From Corythucha ciliata (Eukaryota > Arthropoda > Insecta > Hemiptera > Tingidae), in the NCBI GenBank assembly GCA_038030265.1, contig CM075937.1, forward strand, positions 22,754,001 through 22,818,000: a stretch of DNA of 64,000 nt. The letters are read 5' to 3'. Of the stretch, positions 41,998-54,189 are shown piece after piece (the stretch's first letter is position 1; each line of letters begins with the position of its first letter). A program made the position numbers and the translations under genes. A model generated the notes under the pieces. That model was not told the DNA's origin, did no database searches, and saw nothing but the letters and a program-made list of their open reading frames with translations.

Positions 41998-44900
41998 TGT
42001 GACTTTACCTGTCTGATTATAGGTTCTCTACCTACACTATTGATGAGAGCAGCAACATTAGGCGCACTGGTGATTTATGGTATACGTTGGTCTGGAATGG
42101 TTGGTGGTAGGGTGGAGTGTCCACAAGCTTCATTCACCAAACAGATGAGCTTCGAATGGCGGGGACCAGATGATGATGAGTGCTTAGATCCGCATCCTAA
42201 TGCCCTAGTGACGCGATGTGTAGCTCATGCCACCAGTGGATCTCCTAGTCCTTTACTGCAGAAGGGCAACAACTTATTTTATGTTGTGGCGTTAACCCTC
42301 ACACAACCATCTATGGTGCAGGGGGGAGTGCAGTAGGCAGTGGTAATACTTTTTTCTATTCACTAGTGTCATCTTCCAGACAATGATTAATGATGAAGTA
42401 TTTTTTAACAAATGAAAAATAGGCAATAAACGCTCTGAGAGGTCAGTTTTTTCTCACCCTTTCCCCTCAAGTTGTAAATAATGGCTGTGATAACGGGTAG
42501 GAAAGAAAGAATTTCAAGAAGTGAGAAAAGTGGAAGATGAAGAACAGAAGGAGAAAAAAAATAAAAAAGATAATGAAATGTATTTTCTGTCTCTCGGTTG
42601 ACAAGGAATAAATCATGCCAGATGTTGTGTGGAGGGCCCTTAAGGAAAGGAGTGAAAAAGGGGTATGTCGGTGGATGTTATAGTGAAAGGGAATGGCGGG
42701 GGGTTGAGGGGGATGGGGGTGAATAACGCAGAAGCCCAGAGCGTTCATCCAGTTCCAGAAGGAAGGGAGAGGTTTGCTGTAGATTTCTCGTGAGACCCCT
42801 TTTCCACCGTCGTCGTAGTCGTTCCCTTCTTCTCTTGCGTAAACCTATTTTCCTCGGCCCAAAAATTGGCGATGAGAGGGGGATAGGAGGGGAGGGAGAG
42901 GTTTGCTGGAGCATCCAGTGTGAGGAGTGGGAGAACTGAAATATTGCTTCAGCTTCCTAATAGAGGCTACTGATGAATTATTTCGAAGGACTTTTTTTTT
43001 ATTCTAGAGCGGCACCGAGTTCCGCCGCAATGTCCCCCTCAGCGCCTCTTCGAATATTTTTTTTTTTTTTTTTTTTTTTCGTTATACTTTCCGCGAACTT
43101 CGTTTTGGCATTATACTTCTTCCTCCATTCGACTTGTATTTGGTCAAGGTTGAGTCTTTGGGCGAGACTGTTTAACAAAAATAAATCTCCTTTGATGTTT
43201 ATGTGCCAACAAGTTTTTCATCAACTCTGCTAATTAACTCGAAGAATTTCACTCAAAAGAGCATTCTTCGTTCTTATATTTTCAATATTCTGTTAATTAT
43301 ATGACTTCAATAGTGAAGTTCCAAATTAAAAATACAAACAGCACTTGGAAGCGATTCCCGACCGGCTAAGGGATGCCTTTTTCCACCATCCATACACTCA
43401 CACCACCAATCTTTTTAGTAGGGTTATTGCGAGAGCTGTGGTAATTAATGGAACGCGGTAGTGAGATTTGCGGGTGAGAACTGGTAGGGACGGTGTGGGG
43501 AAGCTGATTGGCACAAAGGGAAGATTTGGCGACGTTGGGGGAATAAATCATAGCCTCCCTCAAAGTGGGAATAATCGGGAGATTTCGACTCGTTGCTCAT
43601 TGATGGTCTTTCGCTGAGCCTATGTTACATTACTCTGCGGACGGTGAAAAGTACAAAAGAGAGTTATTTGTGGGATTTCCACTATTGAGAAAGAAAATGT
43701 TGGCATTATGCTTGACAATCAAAAGGGAAGGGTGTTCCTTGCGTGGGTTTTTGCCCACGCATTTACGGCGCATCTGGTTAGTCTTTCACAGTCGACTTTT
43801 ACATTCAAATTTTTCCAAGTTTCCGAACTCGGAGACTAAAATTTCAAAGGTGAATGAATATGCTAACACGAAACTATTGCCTTAAGGCTGTTGACGGTGA
43901 AGCTTTGAAAATCACCCTGAGACAAGAGATGGCGCTGTCCTTGTTGAATCCAGAAGCTTCGAAATATTCAACGCTCAAAAGCGCGTGTTTTCATTGCGTT
44001 ATCCTTCTTGCAGGTTCTCTCAAGTACGAACGAACTTTTATGCAGGAAAAACACCAGGGATACTTCAGAAAGCTAGAACACTCGATGCCCCCTTGTTATA
44101 GAAAGATGAAAGTACTCTAAGATATTTCACATTTTATGTCCATCTAGACATATTTATTTTTTCGGGCAACGCTATTTTCATTGAGAAAAAAGGTAAGACA
44201 CTCTACAGGGTTCAAGGGATGCACAAAATGGAGGAAAGCCTCGATATATGATGAGACATTAATTTATAAAGACTTTTTTTGTTTCAATGTCTGTTTCGCG
44301 TGTTCTCCCATTGTACGTGTTACATTAAGAGGTTGTTTTTCTCGGAAAGCATGAAATATTAGCCTTCCCTACTTTGCTTCTTGTGAACACTCCTTCAACA
44401 CTCTTTACCGTTTAAAAAAAGGAAAAACAATCGCGCATTGACGCTCAATCTGTATACGGTGCGTCTGCATCCGGAGAGAGGTAGGGAGGTGTTAGGCCGA
44501 GATTGAAGCTCTAAAGGATTCCATAATACGTGGTCGGCGTACTTGCGCAACCTTTCTGCTTTGATCAAAGTTTTTTTGTGCGAAATTGCTGGTCAAAACA
44601 AAAGTGACGTGTAAAACTCCCCTCGTAGATCTTTTAGGCCTTATTTCACCGAACAGACAAAAACTCAGATTTACATCTAGCGTTGTTTATAAAGAAAAAG
44701 ACCTAAACGCAGTTAATTAAAACTTAGTTTTATTTTAGTGGTGAAGGCCTTCCTTGCTTGCTTTCCACTGCTAAATGGATTTCGCTGATTTTAGAAATAA
44801 AAGATGAACTCGAGTCTGTGATACGTGAATATTTAAAACAAACTGGGTAAGTTATAATTTCACTAATTTATCATTCATAAAACCACGGGTTTTGTAACTC

Positions 44901-45165
44901 TAATGATGTGGTAAAAGAAAACCGGGAAAATTGTGTTCAATTTTGAATGAGATTAAATAAATAATTGCTCTAAAGCTTCAGCGTAACCGAAATTGAAAGT
45001 TTAAAAATGTATCTAAACAAATCAATGGGTACACACAACCTCGTGTGGAGAGGGGGGTGTACAGTGCCCGTTGCCTGTTCGTCTTGTTGGTCACCCCGGG
45101 AAAGTGCCTTTTCAAAGCAGCCTTCCGTCAATTTGCTGGCGGAAGTATGCGGGCAGTAGCGTACG
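41998..45165. other. Unassigned spacer
   Basis: A 141-codon frame (41911-42336, +) has no recognisable domain and overlaps the inverted repeat. A 23-T run lies near 43057-43079. No gene was recognised. Confidence 0.45.
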
Positions 45166-45171
45166 AGGATG

Positions 45172-45225
45172 CGAGGGGGGGGGGCACCCCGGACCAACGT
45201 TAAGAGGGTGCCCCCCTCCCCGAAA
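45172..45225. repeat. G/C hairpin
   Basis: A G-run with GGGGGGCACCC pairs with GGGTGCCCCCCTCCCC about 25 bp downstream, a strong local stem-loop. Confidence 0.6.
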
Positions 45226-45529
45226 AGCGTAAATATTCCCGTTTCCCTCATGGTTCTCATCAGTCCTCAGGTGAGCCTGGTCTTCTCCTTGAATCAGTTT
45301 TACCAGGTCAGGTCAAGCACCGAGGGCGGGACCCGTAGTGCACATTCCACTTGAAAATCATGGCATCGACGTCACCCACCTGTGAATCCCTTCCACACAC
45401 CGTCATGCCCTTATTTCGCTGACAAAATGAAAAGTCGCCCCACCAGCTCTATACATTCGACCTGTAAACCAGACTATTTTACCACACAACCAGACAATTT
45501 TGATCACAGTCATTTTGCCTCTTTCGCCA

Positions 45530-46173
45530 TTTTGATTCTTGGAGCTCTCTTTGAGTTTCTCGGATTTCCACTCATTCAAAAACCAAATTTCGCGGGTTGT
45601 GCTCCAACAATCACAAAATTCCGTGGGTCTTGCAAGTTCAAAAACCAATTTTCGCTCTTTCAAAACTCAATTTCGTGGACTTGGCCCCTTCACATCCAAA
45701 TTTGGGGGATTTTCGCCTCATCAAAAACCTAATTTCGTGGATTTTGCTCCGGCAATCACAACACTTCGTGGGATTTGCAATTTCAAAAACCAATTTTGCA
45801 AACTTTCGCTTCTTCAAAACTCAATTTTGTGGTCTTGGCCCTTTAACAACCCAATTTTGGGGATTTTCACCTCATCAAAAACCAAATTTCTTGGCTTTCG
45901 CTCTTTATTAAGACAGTTCCGCTAGTTCAGTTAGTTTAAAGAACTAGTTTGGCGAAAAAAGTTTTAAAAATAATAATAATAATAACAACGAATTTCGTGA
46001 TTTTGGCGTTTTCAATTCCCAATTTAGCCGGAGATCTCTCTCCTCCAAAACCAATTTTCCCATATTTGTCACATTCTAAACGCACAGTTTCACAGACTTT
46101 TGCTATTTTAAACCCTAATATAAATATCCCTGCCCTGGCCACTAGTGAAAAACAGGGGCCAATAATAATGATG

Positions 46174-46218
<45 letters not shown>

Positions 46219-46362
46219 TAAAAAACAAAGAAACAAACAAAACTAATTTCGCGAATTTTCACGCGTTTGAACCTTTTTGTGTGGGGTTGGCTTTGACTGA
46301 AATAAGTTTCACAGGTTTGGGTATTCCGTTTAAATAATTTGCCTCTTTCAAAAACCAAATTT
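45530..46362 (+). repeat. Minisatellite type III, long block
   Basis: The clearest block of the type: units of about 30-31 bp with cores like CAAAAACCAATTTCG and GTGGATTTTGCTCC, here roughly 25 units. TAA tracts lie at 45967-45985 and 46166-46216. The block continues after the MITE at 46366-47337. Confidence 0.7.
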
Positions 46363-46365
46363 CAG

Positions 46366-47337
46366 GGGCCCTATTCTTGAGATTGTGAGAATTTCACAAT
46401 ATTGCTTTGAAGGCAATGTTGCTTTGAGAGAAGTGAAAGCAATAAGTTGCCTTGACTGCAGAGTGTTTCACTGATTCAAGAATACCAATTGTTAGCAATA
46501 CTGCTGGAATCAATGCAATAAAATAACCGCGGGGATTCCTTTCAGTTGTGATTTTTTTTTTAAATCTCTAAAGCTCTGAGAAAAAAACACCTATCGCTCG
46601 TGCCAGCGTATTTTTTCTCGGTGGTGAGACGTCTCCCGCGTCGTCGGCGCCAAATGTGAAAGGCCCCATAGAGTTCTATGTATTTTTACTGCGAGAGTCC
46701 GACGCCGCATCTGGGCGACTTTTTTTTCTTAATGTGCAATGGACCTTATTCTAGTCCCGGGATTCTGGTCGAAAAACACTGATGGACCTAAATTACATCC
46801 ACTTTTATGCACAACAAGGACAACTTTTAAACTTCGACTTCATTGCCCACCCATCTGAGAAATGCTGGTAAGCGTGATTGTGGCGTGCAGCCCTTCCTAG
46901 CCTCCCCATGCATCTTACTGAGCGTTTCTCGTGGGCATGTCGCTGGTTCAGGTCACTGGCAACTCATTTTTCGGTTGACACCCTACGACTAGACGAAATA
47001 TTCGTTTTTCGAGGGATTCTCTTTTGTTTTTACAAACCACACTCACCGAACAAGAAAGCTCAACTGTGAAAAATAAATTCCTTCTTGTAAAAAACAAAAT
47101 GGAAACTCTCGGGTTTCCTAGGACAACAGAGAAGGCAATTTTGTGATCGAATCGACAAAAATGGAAACACCGGCTGGGGGTGTTTAAAAAAAATACAAAA
47201 AAGCAATACTGTCTGAGAAAAATGAAGCCCAAAGCAATACTGCTAATTTCAAGAATTCGACTAGGCAATGTTGCTTCCTCAAAAAGGCAATATTGCAATC
47301 GAAACTAGTGTTGCCAAGGCGTTCAAGAATAGGCCCC
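46366..47337. mobile_element. MITE-like element with 15-bp terminal inverted repeats inside the minisatellite
   Basis: The left end GGGCCCTATTCTTGA and the complement of the right end, GGGGCCTATTCTTGA, differ at one base. CAG flanks both sides (46363-46365 and 47338-47340), a possible 3-bp duplication. Short GCAATRTTGC-type palindromes cluster near both ends. The interior (near 46610-46740) has a GC-rich part with GCGTCGTCGGCGCC and AGAGTTCTATG. No transposase frame. The G-rich ends and 3-bp duplication fit PIF/Harbinger, but this is less certain than for the 32-kb element. Confidence 0.65.
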
Positions 47338-47340
47338 CAG

Positions 47341-47800
47341 AGTTCTGTTTGTTCAAAACCGAAACGTCATTTTGGCTCTTACAAAGCCCAAGTATAGTGG
47401 ATTTTCACTCCTTCAAATCGGATTTCCCAGATTTTTGTCATATTAAAATTCCATTCGTTTGTTTGCTTCGCTGTGAAATCAGTTCGACAGTTTTAGCTCA
47501 TACGAACAACTAAAAAACAAATTTCCAGCTTGAAACGAACTCACGAAATTATGGTATGGAAAAGCCAAAATCCACGACGAAATTGTTGTTTGAAAGGCTC
47601 AAAAAGACGATATTTTGTTATTGAACGAGCACGAGTCGAACTACTATTAAATGCTGGAAAGAGTCAAGCCCATAAAATATGGTTTTGGAAAAAGTAAAAT
47701 TATCTAAAATTGATATTTGAACGAGCAGAATCCGCTATTTGTTTTGGAACAGCGAAAATCCACGAATTTTTGTTCGGTCATACATTTTAATAGCAATTTA
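47341..47800. repeat. Minisatellite type III with an orientation switch
   Basis: Up to about 47520 the units read as in 45.5-46.4 kb. From about 47560 on, the cores appear as complements (AAAATCCACGACGAAATTG, AAAATCCACGAATTTTTG). The turn lies near 47540. Confidence 0.55.
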
Positions 47801-50800
47801 ATGAGTTTTTTCCACATGAAGTCATGAATTAGCTGTTTTTTTTGTTTGTTTTTTTTTTCAACTTAAGCCACAAAAATGCCTCCAGGAATCTCGAACTGGC
47901 GGTCTATAAATATTAGCTGTTAAAAGTCGCTTTCTCTCAATTTCACGAATATTAGCGCTTTTCCCGAACTTTTCCACCCGTACTTGCACCAAGAACATCG
48001 CCTCTCAAGTGCTGCTCTTCGAAATTTCTGTATGGGGCAAATGCCCCTTCTAGCCACCCATCCTCCACCCATAGATCTGGCCCTGTCATTGCCGGTCGGA
48101 AACTCACGAAAAAAACTGTGAGCGTGCGAGCAGACCAATGTACCAGTGGGAGTGGGGTTCTCCCCTTGGTGGTTTGATCTGTACGTTTCCGGGTGCCTCC
48201 AATAATTTTCCCGTCCACTCAGCAACCGTGAAAGCCTCTGGAATCCTTAGACGAGCCTCGGATGTTACGATGATGTTATGATGATCGTGAATTTCGTTCT
48301 AGCGGGAACTGGCTGCATTTGACAGCAACGCGGCCCGTCCTCGGGTACCACTCATATAGAGGGGTGCCAAAATGAGTATAAAACAACTTGAGATTGAACT
48401 ATTTATTTAGGAACAACTATAGGTATGGATAATTTGGTTTCTTTTCTTCTTCGGGGAGATAGCCCTTCACTCTTTCGTGCAAATGGGCTGAAGAATTAAA
48501 CATGAGGAGGTAGGGGCAAATAATGCATGTTGGGGGCTAACTAATACAACCAATTAGCCAGTACGTCCCTTTTATTTGGGCACAAGTCTTTGTCTTTATG
48601 TACGTCCAAGGCCGGATTAACATTGTGGCTCTCGTGGAAAACCATGTTTGATGAGCCTAACCCGTGAAATATCCGGCCTTTATACGACGTAATTGCTATT
48701 ATTGAGATTCAACATCGGGAAAATGTTAAATCGAATTCACTTGTAGAATAATAACGGAATGTTTGATGGAAAAGACAGTTTAGTTGACGTTTGACAGTTT
48801 GTGTCCCGTCACGTTTTCAAATTATTAGCTTTCCAGTTGTAAGGAAAAGAAAATCCCGTCCCACGCCCTTTTCCAATAAAAAAAACACCTTCGGCACAAT
48901 TTAATATTGTCTATAGCTTAAGAATTGTGGCAGGAACCGCAAGATAAGCCTATATATATCGTTTCCTCCACCGTTTTCGTCACCGTTTTCTTATTTCTCC
49001 CCTCCCCCACCATTCTGTGACACAGTGAATCCCTATCCCTCTCAAAATATTTTATCCTTCGACTCCTAGGGGCTCATTTCCTCCTCGCGCTCGCACTCCC
49101 TTCACCCCACTCTTGCGCAGACATTTCTACTCACTTTCAAACTTCCTGTTCTGATTCAATTTCCCAATTTCCAGCGTTAGTTTCCTACTCATTCCCTTCC
49201 ACTCGCCAAAATAGAGATCAACCCTCAAAGGTACTTCAGGTATACTTTCATCAACCTTTCCTTTCTACTTCATTTAAACGATGGGGTGAGTGCGGAGAGG
49301 AGTGGGGATGGTATGGAAGGTGAAAGTAGGGAAAAATACAAATTGTAGCCCTCATCACCAAGCCCCCTACAAATTTATTTTTTTTCAACTTAATTAAATG
49401 AAGGGGAGAGAAAAAAAAATCCTCGGCATTCCTATGTAAATAAAAAGGTTGATGCTTCCCCCTCTAATTTTCACGCCGTATTCATTTCATTTACTCCAGT
49501 TGGAGGTCCTGAAAAGATGGTGTTGGTGCCCTTGGAAGGGGGGAGTGACGTCGTATAAGTAGAAACTTACGTTAGCGGATGTTTTAGCGAGGGCCTCGCT
49601 TTCGTCAACACTCACTCTCCATTAGCCAAGTTTCCCACCCTAGACGCTCCGCGGTGTGGTTCCTACATACTTGTGCGGTAGTGAGTGATGGGAAAGTTGG
49701 AGTGGGGAAGTGGAGGGGGGTATTAGTATGAAGGGAAAAGGCGGGTTTTATTAATGTTTTAACTCCTGTGACCCTAGTTAACTTTGAACCCTCTCCACTC
49801 TATACATATAATCCTTTTGTTACCAACGAGTGCGAAAACGGGAAAAGTTAACGCACACTATACCGTCGAGGTTTTTACACTTGATTAGTCGAAATTGTGT
49901 GACAGGTAGTCTTCTGTATTACCCCAACCCCCTTCTTTCATCCGTGAGAGTTATGAGCCATGGTTTGGTCGAGGGGGAGTGGAAGTCTGGGAAGGGATTC
50001 TTCACTTACGGCTTTAAAGGCGGGTTTTTCATTAGTCAAGTTTAAATATTTCTCATCCAGATTAAGAAAATTACTCGGCTTCCCCCTTTTCTGTTCTTGG
50101 GGCGCCATTTTCCTCGGGTTTTCAACGCCTCGATCTTCATCTTTTCTCATTATCTACCTGTCCGACTCGAGTTCTTTATTGGTTTAGACCTCCCACAAGG
50201 AGAGGTATTGTAAATATTTTTCCCAATTTATTAAGTAGGCAAACGGGGTTTTCAGCGTAGAAGTGGGAAATGAAATTGATTAAGACAAGAAACTCGTTCA
50301 ATGTTGAAGGAGGAGTTAATTAGAAATACATTTTTCTCGTTACGCTCTCAACCTAGCTATATCCAAAAACTTTTGAAATTTAGGGGAATTTATAATGTCT
50401 TCAGCCGTATACTTCACTTAATGGCAGTATAATCCACTAATTTATTCACGCATAGAGGTTTATTACCGTTAATAATAGCAGTTTAAGGACTCTATCACGC
50501 TTCCCGTCACCCTCGTGACGCTTAAAAACGAGCATGTCGGTAATTTGGGATTTAACAGTCCTATCCCAACTTCAAACTCTTGAGGACGATGGAAGTTATA
50601 AGGAATCGGTAATTTATATGAGTTTGAAATACTCGAAAACGGTCGGTAATAGATTCAATTTTGACGTGCGTGTTTTGAATCGTTGAAAAATGCTCTTTTG
50701 GGGGTTGGTGGGGAGTTGGGGTGTATGGTACTTTAATGGCTCTTTTGATCTTTCCCGTTCAATTTCTCGACAACATGTTTCAGAATTGGAATTCAGTCGT

Positions 50801-50820
50801 GTTTTCGAACGCTTTCCCCC

Positions 50821-50851
<31 letters not shown>

Positions 50852-52058
50852 CTCTTCTTCTTCGCCTTACTAGGAATGTTTCCTTTGGGAATATGATGTG
50901 AAAACCCCTGCTCCTGGCGCACGGTACAATCCTACGAACTTCATACATCAAAAAGCAACTTTCTACCGTGTTGAACTACCCTTACACGATTGTAAAGGGA
51001 AATCAAGGGGAAAAGAGAGGACAATTTTCCGATCACTCTTCTACATCCTACCAGATAACATAGTTTTTATAATGAGTAACCTCCTCCTACCCCTACGCGC
51101 CACCGGTTTGCTCCTTGGGGTAAAACTGATTAAAACAATAGTGAATTATACGAGATGATCGCGACTTTAAAACGTACGCGACGTAAAACGGGAGAGCCAT
51201 TTTTTCTCGAAACTCGAATCGTGTTGGGCTATGCCCTTCCATCGTCGTCCGGATAATATCAGTTTAATTAATCTCTCCTCCCTTGTAATAAATCGCCACA
51301 GTCGCTATTCCGTGAACAATCAAAATCGTCTTTTTACACTCGCTTTGCCTCGTTGGAATCTTTAGTCACCCAGCCCGTTTATGAAGATTCTTCGGATTTT
51401 AGTCCGCAAATCATTTATAACTGCCTCATTTTATCACTCCTGTCAATTCTCACGTCACGTTCAACGGTACGATTTTTTTCTACACACCCGACACGGTAGG
51501 TCTTAGAGGCGCTCTATCCGCCAATGAACAAGGTGGCAATACTTCTCCATCAGGGACAGTACTTCCCTTAGAAATGCGGGAGGCACAGTCGAGCTGTTTT
51601 ATAATGCAAAATTAAAATGAACTTTATTTATCGTTTTTTAAGTTATAGTCTGTCCACTTACTGAAGGTCTCTCGAACGGGTTGCATCCATGTCGATAGAT
51701 CAATTTGTTCGCTCCCACTAAAAGATTTAAAGGGACCCATACACGATCAAGTTGAACCTGGTTGACTTAAATGTTGATTGTCGACATTTTTGGCAAACGC
51801 CCGTACAGACAGTCAATCGTTGAGACGAGTAGTTAACACACAGGTCATGGGTCTGTAAACTGCTAAGTTTATTGGTCCACACAACAAGCGCGTTGCCAGT
51901 TCTTGGTCTTAGGAAAGGGACGAGGTCTGAAGGAGCTGGCATCTCCCATCCCACCTAGCGCCAAGGGCTTAACATGTTTAAAATTCACCCCCAACTCAAT
52001 CACACCAGTCCCCATGGTATAGGTACAATGAAGTTCAATATCTAGCAAGCCTGAACCC
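47801..52058. other. Unassigned spacer
   Basis: AT-rich sequence with short frames, a 29-T run (50822-50850) and debris resembling old transposon ends, for example GGGGCAAATGCCCCTTC near 48034. A T-arm-like motif lies near 47880-47905. No gene was recognised. Confidence 0.45.
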
Positions 52059-52059
52059 A

Positions 52060-52960
52060 TGACATTGTGGGTTTTATGCGAGCAAATGCCTGCGAAAATG
52101 GTTCTCCAGAGCGACCAACATCCGGGAAATTGGCGTTGTAGCGAGCCAGAATCTCAAATGATTCATAACTGTGCCACGCCCACGTTTTCCAAAACCCCAA
52201 ACATTGTGTTTTTAGGAGCTCACAAAAATGTTTTTTTGGCGAGAGAAAAAACCGGAAAATTGGCGTTTTGGTGTGAAAATTCCGCGAAATTTGTTTTTGA
52301 ACCGCGATTTTTTGGTGAGCAAAGCCCACCAAAATGCTCTTCAGCGAGTGGAACCCGCAAAAGTGGATTTTTAGTAAGACAGAGTCACCAAAGTGTTTTT
52401 TGCCGAGTCTGGCACGCGAACATGTTTTTCTACACATAGTGAATAATCTACGAAATAGGTTTTTAATTTAGGGTCCCCATGAGATTGCGGGTTTTCAGCA
52501 ACAAAGAAAGGTAAAATTAGTTTTTAGTGAGTGATGAAATCCGATAAATTGGTTTTTTAATTAGCCAAACCAGCTAAAATCGGGTTTCAGCGCGAAAAAT
52601 CAACAAAAGAGTCTCTGAATTTCGCCACAACGTCAAATTGGTTCGCTAGCAATAAAAATCTATGAAATTGGTTCTTCAGAGAGCAAAAGCCGTGTGTATA
52701 TGTAGTGTACATATAGTGAGTCAAACATGATAAAATGGGATTTTTAATGCGCGAAATCGTTCTGTAAAATAAGCCACCCTGCATAATTGGTTTTTCAGGG
52801 AGCCTGATCAGAGAAAATGTGGTAAAAATCGGTAAAATTGGAGTTTTAGGGGGCGAAATCCGATAAATGTGATTTATACGGGCAAAATGTATAGAAAACC
52901 CGTTGACGCACTGTTCATGGGACAAGAACAAGCGGTAATTCAAGACAACAAGTGAGAAAA
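52060..52960 (-). repeat. Minisatellite type III in reverse orientation
   Basis: Units such as GCGAAAATGGTTCTCCAG, TTTTTGGCGAGAG and ACCAAAGTGTTTTTTGC are complements of the 45.5-kb type at similar spacing. About 28 units by length. Confidence 0.6.
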
Positions 52961-52964
52961 AAAA

Positions 52965-53930
52965 ATCGCTCACTCGCGGCTAAAATGGAGAAAAACGCTA
53001 ATTCACAGAATTAAAAAAAATCCAGAAACCATGAATCGGCGTTTTCTTTCGGTAACATACCGTGCCTAAAGATCATAAAAATCACTAATCCATTGCCAGG
53101 ATGCAATAAAACGCTGCTAAAATAGGGGAAAAGTTCTAATTCGCTCGTAAAACTGATAAAAACTCTAATTCACACACGGCAAAAATCGATAAAACGCTAA
53201 TTCATGTGGTTTCTGAAAGACAATTTATGACTACTGATGGGAAAAGCTCAAATTCATGAATACAAAAGAATAAAATCGCTAATTCGCTTCTATAAACTGG
53301 AAAAAGCGCTCTAATGCGCGGCTAAAATTAAGAAGAAACTTTCATTTGCAACTAAAATTGAGAAAACCCCTATAATTCGTGGATAAAATTGAAAGAATGC
53401 GTTAATTGGCTGCTACAATTAAGAAATAAACGCCAATTCGCGACTAAAATTGACATCAAAAATTAGGATTAAGGGATAATTCTCTCTCTCGGCTTACATT
53501 GTGGAAAAGCGCAAGTGCATGTCTTCTTCAGTTAAAAGAAGGGGGCGGGGTGAATCACTACTTTGTGGTTTTTCGAAGCAATTTCAAGTACAAAATTGAG
53601 AAAAAAAATCTAGTTCAAGGTTTGTAGAGGCTCTTTTACGGCTAAAATTGGGAATAAAAAAACGCTAGTGTGCTGTTCTTGGGGCAAGTACGTGGCTAAA
53701 ATCAAGCAAAATCGCTAATTAGCAGGTTAGCTTGAAAAATTGATATTTAAAGGCAAAAATTGAGAAAATGCCATAATACGGTTTCTGAAGGCAATTTCGA
53801 GGCTGCAGATGAGAAAAAGCGTCAATTCTTGGCTGGAAGTGAGAAAATGCGTAGATTCATGGCTAACATTAAAGATAAAGGGATTATATTTCATGTCTAA
53901 AATTACAAAATAAAAAAAAAACGCTTTGAA
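52965..53930 (+). repeat. Degenerate ~29-bp minisatellite, type I
   Basis: Core GCTAATTCGCGGC followed by TAAAATTGAGAAAA, with many variants. The same type recurs at 56.05-56.72 kb and 62.93-63.85 kb. It adjoins the type III block. Confidence 0.65.
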
Positions 53931-53944
53931 TGCATAAAGCTGTT

Positions 53945-54065
53945 AGCCGTGGGAACCTACATTGTCTTTCTTCCCTCGTTGAGGTGCGTTAAAAACGAAC
54001 CGGTTTCGGCTGCTCACCATCTTCAGCGTCCGAAGTACAACTGGAACTCAGTTTCCAACTCTTTG
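53945..54065 (-). other. Penelope-like element end motif (possible hammerhead relic)
   Basis: On the - strand CTGAAGATGG is followed after a few bases by GCAGCCGAAACCGG. The CTGA-GA and CGAAAC pair at this spacing resembles the hammerhead-containing repeats of Penelope-like elements. Only this short piece is present, with no reverse transcriptase nearby. Confidence 0.35.
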
Positions 54066-54189
54066 CTAATATTAAAATGCGCTACTTCTTAATTCAATTT
54101 CATGATTGAAATTGAGAAAAATCTCCAATTTTGCGGCTAAAATCAAGAAAACGCCCCAAATCACGGCTGAAATTGATGAAACGTAGTCA

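Noticed and set aside
41911..42336. 141-codon open frame as a host gene
   Set aside because: No known motif, starts in low-complexity sequence and overlaps an inverted repeat.
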